A stretch of DNA of 64,000 nt from NCBI RefSeq assembly GCF_036884655.1, contig NC_088345.1:21976501-22040500 (forward strand). Reading direction: 5' to 3'. Origin of the DNA: Musa acuminata AAA Group (Eukaryota > Streptophyta > Magnoliopsida > Zingiberales > Musaceae). A program made the position numbers and the translations under genes. Shown here in pieces: positions 44,512 to 55,811 of the stretch (positions are counted from its first letter, which is position 1; every line of letters begins with the position of its first letter). Under the pieces are notes generated by a model that had not been told where the DNA came from, did no database searches, and worked only from the letters and a program-made list of their open reading frames with translations.

Positions 44512-44540
44512 GTTTCATCATCAAAATACGAGATTCAACA
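44512..44540 (-). repeat. Outer end of the interrupted 5' LTR
   Basis: GTTTC (target duplication) followed by ATCATCAAAATACGAGATTC-AACA, exactly the end seen at 29846-29874. The outer target duplication CCTTC follows at 44541-44545. Confidence 0.93.
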
Positions 44541-44545
44541 CCTTC

Positions 44546-45017
44546 CTCACTGCAGCCTTGCGACAGCTATCCTCCTCTCTTCTTCTTCTTCTTCTTCTTC
44601 TTCTTCCCTTCTCCTCCCCAATGCCCCACACATCCTCTCCTCTGTTTCCACCTACGGGAAATAGAGGTGTTGCAGCCCTAGCTGCAGCTGCTGCCTCTCT
44701 CTCTCTCCTCTCCATCTTCCCTCTCTTCTTCTTCTTCTTCTTCTTCTTCTTTTCTTATCTTCTCCCTCTTCTTCCTCCTCTTCTTTTCCCTCTTTTCTCT
44801 TCTCCCTCTACTTCTCTTCTTCTTCTCCCCCACGCCCCACCGCTCCTCTCTGTTTCTCGTGGGAGGCGGTGGAATAAAACCGAAATTTTCGGTTTTCTTT
44901 ATTTATTTTCTTTTGCAACTTAGCAGTTTAGTCCTTGAAATTTCTATATTTACATATAGGTCATCTAATTTACATATAAATCCTTATTAATAATTTTCAA
45001 AAGTGAGGGATATTATA
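44546..45017 (-). repeat. Solo LTR of about 4.5 kb, second part
   Basis: Continues 27285 after the nested element: CTTCTTCTT runs to about 44830, then AT-rich sequence with a perfect inverted repeat ACCGAAATTTTCGGT (about 44879-44893), ending GGGATATTATA at 45017 followed by the duplicated GCCCA. Confidence 0.7.
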
Positions 45018-45030
45018 GCCCAGCATTAGT

Positions 45031-46434
45031 GAAGTTGCCGAGGAGGTGGACATCGAGGGCAGTGTTGCGGTAGCTGTGTTGGAGGAAGAGTTTTGCTGCC
45101 CAGTTTCTATTGTTACGTGGGGTGAGAGTGTCGAGGCTTGAAGGCGACTACATCATTATGGTTGCTGCTGCTGTAACCTAGGAGGCAATCGTCGGGCAGT
45201 GGGGTTGAGGCTGCGGTGATGGCAACCTGCGGTTGTGGTAGAAGATGCTAAGCAAGGGGGAGGCGGCGTTCAAGCGGCCGGGGTTAAGAAGAGGAATCGG
45301 TGGTGCGTACGCTGCTAGAGTTGAGGCCGGGTAGCGTACTTGCTGCGGTTGCGACATGCTCTGCTAGAGGGTGGTTGCTGTAGAATGATGGGCTGGTCAT
45401 TGGCCGGGAGCAGCAGTGGTGGTGGTTACAATCGGCGGCTGCGGCAGCAGAGGATGCCACTGTTTTTTGTTCCTGCGTGCTCTGGTTTTTGCCGCAACAC
45501 AGAAGGGGTTGGCTGGAAGGATCACGAGCGATTGAGGAGAAGGCTGCGGTGGCTGGCAGCAGTGGTGGTTGCTGGCTGGAGTGCCGTGGCGATGGTGGAG
45601 AAGGAGGCAGCGAGGTTGCGGTAGGGATCGATGGGGTTGCAACAACAGAGGAAGCTCTGTTTCTACAACCGTTGCAAAGAGGGGCTGCGGCAATCAACGG
45701 CTATGGCTGCAACCCGGGGGGGGGGGGCATGGCTAGGGTTGCGGTTGGGAGGCCGGTAGTGGTGATTGAGCGGTCGGGAAGCAGTGGCAGCAGTGGAGAA
45801 AGAGGCAGCGAGGGTCGTCGCTGGCCAGGAAGTTACGATGCTAGAGAGGGGAAACAGGGTATTCTGTTTCTATCACACCACAACCAGAGCCGCTGGTGAT
45901 GCTGGCAACAGCAGTGCGACGGTGGAGAAGGAGGCAGCGGTGGTGGCACGGCTGGGAGCAGTGTCACCAATGATCGCCGAGGAGGGGAGGTCGAGCGGCT
46001 GCGGTTGCGACCCAAGGGGAGCGGGCAGTGGTGGAGAAGGAGGCAGCAGTGGTGGTTGCCTCGCCGAGGGCTGGGATCGACGAGGAGAAGATTGCGGTGA
46101 CTGGCAACGGCAGCGGTGGAGCAGGCAATGGTGGTGGGTGGCCAGAAGTAGAGTTTCCTTCTCGGTTGAGAAGGCAGTGGTGGTCGGTGGCCGCCGGCTT
46201 CACTCTTTCTCACATGATCACTTTCCTTCTTTTCTTTTCTTTTTTTCCTACATTCCTTTGTTTTTTTTTGTTTTGAGATGATGATAACTACAGTGAGAAC
46301 AGTGAAAACGCCGAGGATCACTGCTCTGATACCTAATGATAAGACCGTAAAGTCTTATCGTAAAAATAATGAAATAAATGATAAGGCTCTAATACCAAAT
46401 GATAAGACCCTAAAGTCTTATTGTTGATACCAAA
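45031..46434 (-). mobile_element. GC-rich gypsy leader (copy 2)
   Basis: Minus-sense leader like 21680-23026: shared words include AGAGCTTCCTCTGTTG, GTTGCAACCCC and TCGATCCC in the same order. It follows degraded reiterated primer sites (CTCTGATACC at about 46323, TCTAATACCAA at about 46388, TTGATACCAA at about 46424). Open frames up to 171 aa exist on both strands and look artefactual. Confidence 0.7.
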
Positions 46435-46657
46435 TGGTAAGATCCTAAGGTCTTATCATGGAAGAAAGGGGAGAAAAGGGAATGATAATGATCGCTTCGA
46501 GGGGATCGACCTCCTTGATCGCTTCGAGGAGATCGACCCTCCTTGATCACTTCGAGGGGATCGACCCTCCTTGATCACTTCGAGGGGATCGGCCTCCTAG
46601 GTTTTGTCCATAGAGTGGAATAATATTTCATTGATTGATTGATTGATTCTCAAAAGA
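46435..46657 (-). repeat. Truncated gypsy LTR, minus strand
   Basis: Start (plus order) GGTAAGATCCTAAGGTCTTATCATGG, four GATCGCTTCGAGG-type units, TTTCATTGATTGATTGATTG. It ends near 46657 and faces the plus-strand copy at 46659-46902. Confidence 0.75.
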
Positions 46658-46658
46658 G

Positions 46659-46902
46659 TTGCTGCCTTGATGGACTCTTGGTGGAACTCTATAAATAGTG
46701 ATGTAACCCTTTCTTTAATGAGGGAATCAATCTATGAAATGTTATTCCACTCTGTGGACAAACCTTAGGAGGCCGATCCCCTCGAAGTGATCAAGGAGAG
46801 CTGATCCCCTCGAAGCGATCAAGGAGGCCGATCCCCTCGAAGCGATCATTATCATTCCCATTTCTCCCCTTTCTTCCACGATAAGACTTTAGGGTCTTAT
46901 CA
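46659..46902 (+). repeat. Truncated gypsy LTR, plus strand
   Basis: TATAAATA at 46690-46697, GATCCCCTCGAAGCGATC units, end GGGTCTTATCA at 46902. With 46435-46657 it makes a large imperfect inverted repeat. Confidence 0.78.
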
Positions 46903-47670
46903 TTTGGTATCAGAGCGACGATAAGACTTTAGGGTCTTCTCAATTGGTATCATAGCCTTATTATTTCTTTTACAATAATATCATAGAGACTTACCATTTG
47001 GTATCAGAGTAGTGATCCTTGGTGTTCTCGCTGTAGTATTGTCGTAGCTATCTTCAAAAAAAAAAAAAAAAGGGAACGATTGCAGCCACTCCCCTGCTTC
47101 CCAAGCCGCAGCCTTACCCTACTTCCGGCTAGCCCACCCACCGCTGCTGCTATCCGGCTAGTGACTACCATCGCCCCACTTCCTGGACAAAGGCCAATGC
47201 CACCCGTCGCCTCCCACATGAGCCACCACCGTTGCCTCCTTCTCCAACGTCGCCCACCTCTGCTTGCGTCGTAGCGCAACTGCTCGACCTCTCCTCCTCG
47301 GCGATCGTTGGTGACGCTACTCCCAGCCACATCACCACCGCTGCCTCTCTGCCACCACCCGCCTCCCCTTGGGTCGTAGCCATAGCCGCCAGTTGTCGCC
47401 CTCCTCGCGGTGACCGAAACAGGGCAACTCACGGATTGCCCTTGTTCCCAGCCGCGTCACCACCACTTTTCCCAACCGCCTTGCCGCCGCTCGATCACCA
47501 ACGCCCGCCCCCGAGCTGCAATCCTAGCTGCCTCCCCTTGGGTCACAGTCACAGATGCTGATTCCTCTCCTCCACCGGCATCAACAATAGAGCATCCTCT
47601 ACTGTTGCAGCCGTCGGACCCTTCGTTGCCTCTCGACCTTATCAAATGCCGCCGTAGCCACCTAGCCTTC
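46903..47670 (+). mobile_element. Gypsy leader (copy 3) with three primer sites
   Basis: TGGTATCAGAGC at 46905-46916, then variants at about 46944 and 46999, each preceded by LTR-end-like text. After an A run (47056-47071) the leader is rich in CCACCACCG and CTCCCACC-type words and is cut at 47670 by the Sirevirus-like insertion. The far side of this leader is not found at 61050, in line with the insertion's missing 3' end. Confidence 0.7.
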
Positions 47671-48851
47671 TGTTGAATCTCTGATTTTGATGATATAATC
47701 AATTGGTGGGTTAATTGATCTAATCCATATTATTTAGTTAAGTGTGTAGGATTAACTACGATAACTAGAAAACATAAAGCAAGGATACCGGAGTCAAGTT
47801 CGATGGACGTTTAAGAGTCCGAAGAATCGTCGGAGATGCTACCGGAACCAACCGAGAAGAAATCGGGAACCTGTTGGAATTTTCCGAAGTTCACCGAAGA
47901 GATTGTCAGAGGTTCACGGAGATCACCGAGAAGGCTCGGCTACTCGTTAAAGTCATCACAAGTTCGGGAACTTGATGGGAGTCTGTCGGAAGAAGTTTGT
48001 CGGAAAGCTCGCCGGAACAAGACCCGACGTTCGCGGTTGAAAACTTGCTTAGGATGTGTTTTGTTATGTAGTTCACTTGTAATTAGGATTATGATTAAGA
48101 GATAATCCTATATCCTGATTAGGGGCCAACTGGGTCCAAAGTCAGATTTGGTTTGGGCTAAAATTAAGCCAAACCAGTGAACCGGAGAGCCAGGCGGTGG
48201 CACCGCCTGGCTGGGCGGTGACACCTCTTGGGTTGGGCGGTTGCACCATCCAGCAGCCGAGCGCTGGGCGGTGGCACCGCCAGCATCGGGAACATAAGAA
48301 AATTCAAATTTTTTGGATCCCAAATTTGAATCCTCTTGAGGCCTATAAATACCCCTCAAGTCTCAGCTGAGAATACAACTCTTTGAGCAGTAAATGATTG
48401 AGAGAAAAGTCTTAGAAGAGTCTTTGCCTTTCTTGTTTTCAATTTGCTAGAGAGTTCTCCTACTTCTTTCTTGCTGAAAATTTGTAAGAGGTTGAACTTC
48501 TTGTAAAAGGTTGTAAGAGGGGTATTTGCCCTTCTATTTCAAGAGATTTGCTAGTGGAAGGTGGGAGCCTCATCGAAGAGGGGCTTCGCAAGTGGATGTA
48601 GGTCATTTGACCGAACCACTCTAAAATTGGCGTGATCTTTGGTTTGCATTTCATTATTGCTATTTACATTACTGCAAACCTTCTTACATGCTTTAGTTCC
48701 TTATTACTTTTGCTGCGCAACTTTAAGAATACGCTTTCAAGTTAAGCTTTTCAAGTTCCGTTCTGATCGTACGAAAGATTTTTCGAAAACCAACGTTTTA
48801 ATCCGCTGTATTAATTCACCCCCCCCTCTTAGTGCCGCTCCGATCCTAACA
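47671..48851 (+). repeat. 5' LTR of the decayed element, 1181 bp
   Basis: TGTTGAATCTCTGATTTTG ... GCTCCGATCCTAACA. About 100 bases shorter than the 1280-bp sister LTR, mainly in the palindrome block (here about 48190-48290). TATAAATA at 48344-48351. Confidence 0.92.
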
Positions 48852-48853
48852 AT

Positions 48854-48865
48854 TGGTATCAGAGC
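48854..48865 (+). promoter_or_regulatory. Primer-binding site
   Basis: TGGTATCAGAGC two bases after the LTR end. Confidence 0.9.
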
Positions 48866-48903
48866 AAGGCTCACTCTCATATTTGGTTTAATACCCAAGA
48901 GAG

Positions 48904-50014
48904 ATTACTTACTCCGGCATGAATGAGGGTCATTCTATCATACGTCCACCCTTGTTTAATGGGTCGGATTATACTTATTGGAAGACTCGGATGAGGATCT
49001 TCCTCATTTCTATGGATTTCGAGCTTTGGACTATTATTGAAAACGGATTTCAAAAATCTTCTCTTCCGATGAGCGAATGGAATGAATCAGAGAAGAAGGT
49101 TTTTGCTTTAAATGCAAAGGCTATGAATGCCTTGTTTTGTGCACTAGACAAAAATGAATTTAATCGTGTTTCAATTTGTGATTCGGCCTTTGATATTTGG
49201 AGAACTCTTGAGGTCACTCATGAAGGTACTAGCCGAGTGAAAGAGTCCAAAATCAACTTCCTTGTCCACTCTTACGAACTTTTCCGAATGAAACCAAGTG
49301 AGTCCATCGGAGACATGTACACCCGGTTTACGGATGTCATCAATGGACTCAAAGCTCTTGGTAAAGATTTTACTAACTTTAAACTAGTAACTAAAATCTT
49401 AAGATCCCTCCCTAAAAGTTAGGATCCAAAAGTTACGGCCATTCAAGAGGCCAAAGACCTTAAAGCATTCTCTCTTGAAGAACTCATTGGGTCTCTAATG
49501 ACCTACGAAATGACATGTCAAGCTCATGACGAGCTCGAGAACCCCCTTCCAAAGAACAGGAAGGATATGGCACTCAAATCACAAGAAGACCACTTGAAAG
49601 GAACATCAAGTGATGAGGACAGTGACAATGACATTGCACTTTTGACTAAAAAATTTAAAAAATATTTAAGAAAGAATAAATTTAAAAATAATATAAAAAA
49701 CAAATTTGAACAAAAGAAGGACCAAGTGATTTGCTATAAATGCAAAAAACTGGGACACTACAAGAACGATTGTCCTCAAGCCAAAAAGAGAACATCAAAG
49801 AAGAAGGCGCTCAAGGCAACGTGGGATGATTCAAGTGCGTCCGAAGAAGATGAGTCCAACATCGAGCAAGTTGCTCATTACGCGCTAATGGCTTTAGGAG
49901 AAGAGGTATGTCATTTATTTAATTAAGATTTAGCTTTTGAAGAACTCTCTATCGCTTTTCATGAATTATTTGATGAATGTAGAACTGTTAGCAAGAAGTT
50001 AAGTATCTTAAAGA
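48904..50014 (+). pseudogene. Sirevirus-like gag pseudogene, first part
   Basis: Aligns with 37542-38650. The family start ATG is ATT here, at about 48904; the next ATG is 48919. TAG at 49420-49422 replaces a Trp codon within the Gag domain (...SLPKS*DPKV). A second frame from 49498 carries the rest, including a knuckle CYKCKKLGHYKNDC, and ends at TAA 49924-49926. The solo LTR enters at 50015. These breaks preclude a full Gag. Confidence 0.92.
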
Positions 50015-51576
50015 TGTTAGGATCGGAGCAGCACTAAGAGGGGGGGGTGAATTAGTGCAGCAGATTAAAACTTCGGTTTTAGAAAATCTTTCGTACGATA
50101 AGAACGGAACTTGAAAAGCTTAATCTTGAAAGCGTATTCTTAAATATGCGCAGCAAAAGTAATAAGGAACTAAAGCATATAAGAAGGTTTGCAATAATGT
50201 AAATAGCAATAATGAAATGCAAACCAAGGATCACGCCGATTTTAGAGTGGTTCGGTCAAATGACCTACTCCACTTGCGAGGCCCCTCTTCGATGAGGCTC
50301 CCACCTTCCACTAGCAAGTCTCTTGAAATGGAAGGGTAAATACTCCTCTTACAACTCTTTACAAGCGGTTCACTCTCTTACAAATTTTTAGCAAGAAAGA
50401 AGGAGGTGAACACTAGCAAATTGAAAACAAGACTATCTAAGACTTTTCTAGGGCCTTTCTCTCAAACACTTGTTGCTCAAAAAGTTGTATTCTCAGCTGA
50501 GAATAGAGGGGTATTTATAGGCCCCAAGAGGATTCAAATTTGGGCTCCAAAATTTGAATTCTCGTTGGGTTCCCGATGCTGGCGGTGCCACCGCCTGTCA
50601 CTTGTCAAAAGCTGACAGTGCTGGGCGGTGCCACCGCCCAGCCAAGCGGTGCCACCGCCTATAGTGTTTTCAGCCCGTCTACAGTGTTTTCAGCCCACTT
50701 AGTTGGGCTTCAATCTTGGCCCAAACTAATCCGAACTCGGGCCCAATTGGCCCCTACTTAGGTTATAGGATTAATACCTAATCCTAACATGCTAACTATG
50801 AATTTAAAGACATTTTATAAGCTATTACAAAGTCCAAAAGACAAGACTTCTTTCAGCGAGCTTTCGGCGAACTTCCGACGGTCTTCCGATAAACTCTCGG
50901 AAACCATTCTACGGACTCCCGGCAAGCTCCTAGACTTTACGATTTGATCTTGGCGAGTTCCAACGAGCTTCTTCGGTAAGCTCCGATCTTTCTCGGTAAG
51001 TTCCGCGAACTTCCAACGAACCTTCCGGCGAGCTTCCGAAAAACCCTTCGGCAAGCTCCCTACTCATTCTCGGCTAGTTCCGGCAGCATTCCCGACGAAC
51101 CTTCGGACTTCCGTCGAACTCTCGAACTCCCAACGAATCCTTCGCTCTTGACTCCAGCACTTTGTTTCACTTTATGTCTTCATCGTTATCATAGTTAATC
51201 CTGCACACATAAGCAAAAACTCTATTCCGATCTAGACAATTATTATAAAGCGAATTGACATTCTGTTGCCCGGCACATCATTGGTTGGCGCTTCGTCCGA
51301 TTCTTCGGCGCATCGTCCTCTCTTGCGGCTTGTTGCCCAATCGGCGATTGACCTCCGCAACACCGATATCCTTGGTGCAATTCTGCTCTTGGCCCGATGC
51401 CCGACGTCCGAAGCCTTCTGCCATCCAATATCCTAACGTGATCTCCTCCGGCGCAACGTCAATTCCTCTTGCGTTAACTGTCTAATCCTGATCGAGTAGA
51501 CCTGCATCACTCAAAATGTAGTTTAAATCATAAACACATATCAAGTGGTTTTATCATCAAAATACGAGATTCAACA
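50015..51576 (-). repeat. Solo LTR of a Sirevirus-like element, 1562 bp
   Basis: On the minus strand TGTTGAATCTCGTATTTTG ... GCTCCGATCCTAACA. Target duplication AAAGA at 50010-50014 and 51577-51581; the flanks join exactly to the gag text seen at 38650-38665. TATAAATA (minus) at 50512-50519 and a short palindrome block at 50575-50670. No internal sequence is present, so it is the product of LTR-LTR recombination. Confidence 0.94.
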
Positions 51577-51946
51577 AAAGAAAGAGCATGCTTTGCTACA
51601 AGATAAGTTTGATAGTCTTCAAACTCCTCCATGCTCTAAGTGTGAGCATTTAGAAGCAATAAAAAATAAAAATTTGCTTCTTAAAGAAACCTTAAATAAG
51701 TTTAAGGTTGGTAGCAAAGGATTAGATATGATCCTTGCACACAAGGGTCACGTCGCAAATAGAAATGGAATTGGATTTGTAAAAGGATTACATCAAAATC
51801 CTACCACTTTCATAAAAGGACCTACATTACATGTTTCCTCTTATATGAAATGCAACTTCTGTTGCAAATCCGGACATATTGCCTACAAATGTCCATTTAG
51901 GAAAATTAGTTCACAAAAATTAATATGGGTTCCTAAAGGAACTATA
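51577..51946 (+). pseudogene. Sirevirus-like gag pseudogene, second part
   Basis: Continues the gag after the solo LTR: coiled-coil region (HALLQDKFDSLQTPPCSKC), the MILAHKGHVANRNGIGFV segment and knuckle 2 CNFCCKSGHIAYKC. It is cut at 51946 by the next insertion and resumes at 57783. Confidence 0.92.
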
Positions 51947-52721
51947 TGTTGAATCTCGGATTTTGATGATGAAGTCAATTGTCATTTGTTGTCTAATCTA
52001 TGTGTTGAGATAAGTTTGCAGGATTAACTACGATGAAAGTTAGACAAGCAGTAGGAGTTGCGCCGGAGTCAAGTTCATGATCACGTTGGGAGTTCGAGAG
52101 TTCGACGGAAGTTCAGACGGTCGTCGGAGGTTCTGCGAGAACAGATCCGAGAAGTCCAGAAGCTTGCCAAGCGAAGCTCGTCGGAACTTGCCAAGTGGAT
52201 CGTCGCAAAGTCCAGGAGTTTGTCGGAAGTCCGCAGGAGCATCACCGAGGGTTCATCGGATGATCGACGGAAGTTCGCCGGAAACTCGCCGGAAGAAGCG
52301 ATTGACGCACCGAAGCAAAGCTGCAGAAATTGTCTTAGATCTAGTCGAAGTTAGCATGTTGATTAAGTTAGAAAATGGGAGGTGATCCCATTAGCTTAAT
52401 CTTGGGGCAATTGGGCCCCTGAAAGACTGAAATTGGGCCAAATGGAGCTAACCATTTGGACCTAGATTGCACCAGGCGGTGCAACCGCCTAGCCCAGGAG
52501 GTGGCACCGCCTGGGCTAAGCCTCCCAGCGAGACTGGGCGGTGCAACCTCCCCAGCCAGGCGGTGGCACCGCCTGAGCTCAGTCTTCGAGCTAGACTAGG
52601 CGGTGCAACCTCCCTGATAGAGAGGTGGCACCGCCTGAGCTCAGTCTTCGAGCAAGACTGGGCGGTGCAACCTCCCTGACAGAGAGGTGGCACCGCCTGA
52701 GCTCGGTCTTCGAGCTCTGCC
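51947..52721 (+). repeat. 5' LTR, truncated at its palindrome block
   Basis: TGTTGAATCTCGG onward, alike to 55812-56560. It stops within the GGTGGCACCGCC repeats at TTCGAGCTCTGCC; TATA box and downstream half are missing. Confidence 0.92.
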
Positions 52722-54962
52722 ATAATTTCGTCAATTAGAAGTGATCATGGTGGAGAATTTCAAAACCATGATTTCAAAGAATTCTGTGAACTCAATGGAT
52801 ACAACCATAATTTCTCTACTCCAAGAAATCCTCAACAAAATGGGGTAGTAGATAGAAAAAATCGAAATTTACAAGAAATGGCAAGAACCATGTTGAATGA
52901 ACATGGCCTACCCAAATATTTTTGGGCCGAAGTTGTAAACACTGCATGCTATATTTTGAATAGAGTTCTAGTAAGACCCTTACTCACCAAAACTCCTTAT
53001 GAGTTATGGAATAACAAAAAACCCAATGTCTCATATTTTAAAGTCTTTGGGTGTAAGTGTTTTATCTTGAATGAAAAGGATAACTTAGGAAAATTCGATG
53101 CTAAATCTGATGAATCTTCGGTTTCTAAAGCTTTTCGTATTTTCAATAAAAGAACCTTAATTATTGAAGAATCCATCCATGTTGTTTTCAATGAGATTTC
53201 CGAAATTAAGAAAAATGATCTTGATGATGATGTTAACCTTGATTCTTTGAATTTAAACGAAATCCCGTCTCCAACTAGCAACTTGGATGCATCCACTTCC
53301 TTACCCAAGGATTGGAAGTATGTAGATGCTCATCCTAAGGAGCTAATCTTAGGAGACACATCAAAGGGGGTTCAAACACGATCCTCTTTTAAGAATTTTT
53401 GTGGCAACGCCGCCTTTCTCTCACAAATTGAACCTAAATGTGTTGATGAAGCCATGAAAGATGATTCATGGATTATCGCAATGCAAGATGAATTGAATCA
53501 ATTTGAGAGAAATGAGGTGTAGACGCTTGTTCCTAGGCCAAATGACCATTTAGTTATTGGTACTAAATGGGTCTTTAGAAACAAGCAAGATGAAAATGGT
53601 ATCGTGGTTAGAAACAAGGCTAGATTAGTGGCCAAAGGTTTCAACCAAGAAGAAGGTATCGATTACGAAGAAACCTTCGCACCTGTGGCTCGATTGGAAG
53701 CCATAAGGATGCTCCTTGCCTACGCTAGTTGTAATAATTTTAAGTTATTCCAAATGGATGTTAAAAGCGCTTTTCTAAATGGCTTTATTTCCGAAGAAGT
53801 TTATGTTGAACAACCTCCAGGATTTGAAAATAATATACTCCCTAATCATGTGTTTAGATTAACTAAAGCTCTCTATGGCTTAAAACAAGCCCCAAGGGCT
53901 TGGTACGAGAGACTTAGTTCTTTTCTTATCAAAAATAACTTTACAAAAGGCAAGGTTAATACTACATTGTTTATCAAGAATTTTGAAAATAATTTTCTCA
54001 TTGTTCAGATTTATGTTGAGGATATCATCTTTGGCTCTACAAATGAATCTCTTTGTGAATCTTTTGCTAAAACTATGAGCCTTGAATTCGAAATGAGCTT
54101 AATGGGAGAATTAACATTCTTCTTAGGTTTACAAATCAAACAACTAAGCAATGACATCTTTATTAGTCAAACTAAATATGCCATGAATTTATTAAAAAGG
54201 TTTAATATGAACAACTCAAAGGCTAGTAACATTCCTATGAGCACCTCCACTAAGTTAGAAATTGATGAAAGTGGAGAAAGCTTTGATCAAAAAACTTATA
54301 GGGGTATGATAGGAAGTTTACTTTACCTCACTGCCACCAGACCAGACATCATGTTCAGTGTAGGACTTTGTGCTAGATTTCAATCAAACCCTAAGATATC
54401 TCATCTTAAAGCAGTTAAAAAAATACTTAGATATCTTAATGGAACCACAAATCTAGGATTATGGTACCCAAAATCAGAAAATTTTGAGTTAACAGCTTAT
54501 GCTGATGCGGACTTCGCTGGCTATAGACTATATAGAAAAAGCACATCAGGATCATGTCAATTTTTAGGACATGCCCTTGTTTCCTGGTCATCAAAGAAAC
54601 AAAGCTCGATTGCTCTATCAACAACCGAAGCTGAATATATTGCAGCAAGTGCATGCTGTGCACAAGTTGTATGGATGAAAAACACTTTAGAAGATTACAA
54701 GGTTAATCTTAAAGATATTCCCATTAAATGTGATAACACGAGTGCAATATGCTTAACTAAGAATCCTATACAACACTCAAGAACAAAACATATTGATATT
54801 AGACATCACTTTATACGAGATCATGTCACTAATCATGACGTAACCATAGAGTTCATTGATACTAAACATCAACTAGCTGACATTTTTACAAAACCTCTAA
54901 GTGAAGAACAATTTGATTTCATTCGAAGAGAATTAGGAATGATGAGTTGTCCGAATAGATAA
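52722..54962 (+). pseudogene. Sirevirus-like pol pseudogene (integrase core to RNase H)
   Basis: Starts in the integrase core: [10 protein letters not shown] keeps the second Asp, but the catalytic Glu is Asp (GVVDRKNR instead of GVVERKNR). A seven-residue stretch present in the sister protein (GIFLGYS region) is missing near 53115. TAG at 53520-53522 replaces a Trp codon at the RT start. The rest is open: from 53604, 452 aa with RT ([11 protein letters not shown]) whose active-site box is YVED (54012-54023) instead of YVDD, then complete RNase H ([26 protein letters not shown]) ending at 54962. Both integrase and RT catalytic residues are substituted. Confidence 0.92.
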
Positions 54963-55811
54963 ATTTGTTAAAATTATTTTTCGGACTATAGTGAATGATC
55001 AAATCACTTGATTGCCATGTTTCTATCTGCAACAAAATCTTGTCTGAATGCATCTTATTTATTCGAATGCTATAAAATAAATTTTCTCGTACACTTTCAT
55101 GAAAAATAAGTTTCTGAAATAGATTTGATGAAGTGATTCATGTGTATGTATTCCATCCTGCTAAATCTTTACATAGACAATGGATTATAACAAAAAGGGG
55201 AAGAAGTATTAAAACAATCTATGTAAAATTCCTCTATAACCTTGCTATTATTATTTTCCTGGTATCATAATTACTATGTTTTTTTGTTGATGACAAAGGG
55301 GGAGATATATGAATTGATAAACACTGCCATGATTAGAAATACTATGAGTGAATACTATGAGTGATGCTATAAACACTGCTATGATTATGCCATCCTTGCA
55401 TCACCAAGAGATATATGAACATGTGCTAAAGTTTGCATTATGCCCTGAGTTGATATCTTATCATGTGAAGAAAATGCAAAACTTGCTAGAATATTTCAAA
55501 TGTGTGCATCATGTAATAGTGCTTCACAGCTTTATATGATAATGTTCAAACTACATGATGAATAGTTACAAACACAATTATACAAACATGATGATGTATG
55601 TCAAGCCTTGACATCATCTTTGAAGAGATACATCATGATGAGTATCATGATGGGAGTATTGATAAGTTTAACTGATCTAACTTATCAATACGTCACTTGA
55701 ATTCTTAGGTCTTGAATTCAAGGTTGACTTATCTCAACTATGTCATATAGACAGGGGGAGTTAAGGATAACTCCATTATCAATTGATTGTCATCATCAAA
55801 AAGGGGGAGAT
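54963..55811 (+). other. Tail between pol and 3' LTR
   Basis: AT-rich and non-coding; purine motifs TTGATGACAAAGGGGGAGAT (about 55287-55306) and ACAGGGGGAGTTAAGGATAA (about 55751-55770), and terminal tract CATCATCAAAAAGGGGGAGA (about 55791-55810). Confidence 0.78.

Larger units (their letters stand above)
27286..44540 (-). mobile_element. Gag-only (TR-GAG type) Sirevirus-like element, interrupted at 36210-44511
   Basis: Minus-strand element with 3' LTR 27286-29874 and 5' LTR 33667-36209 plus 44517-44540, target duplication CCTTC at 27281-27285 and 44541-44545. The interior (29875-33666, about 3.8 kb) has one gag frame and no protease, integrase, RT or RNase H. Primer-binding site and polypurine tract are both present. 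The LTRs are nearly identical apart from an indel in the repeat tract and one internal unit, so it moved recently, presumably with enzymes supplied by an autonomous relative. Confidence 0.9.
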
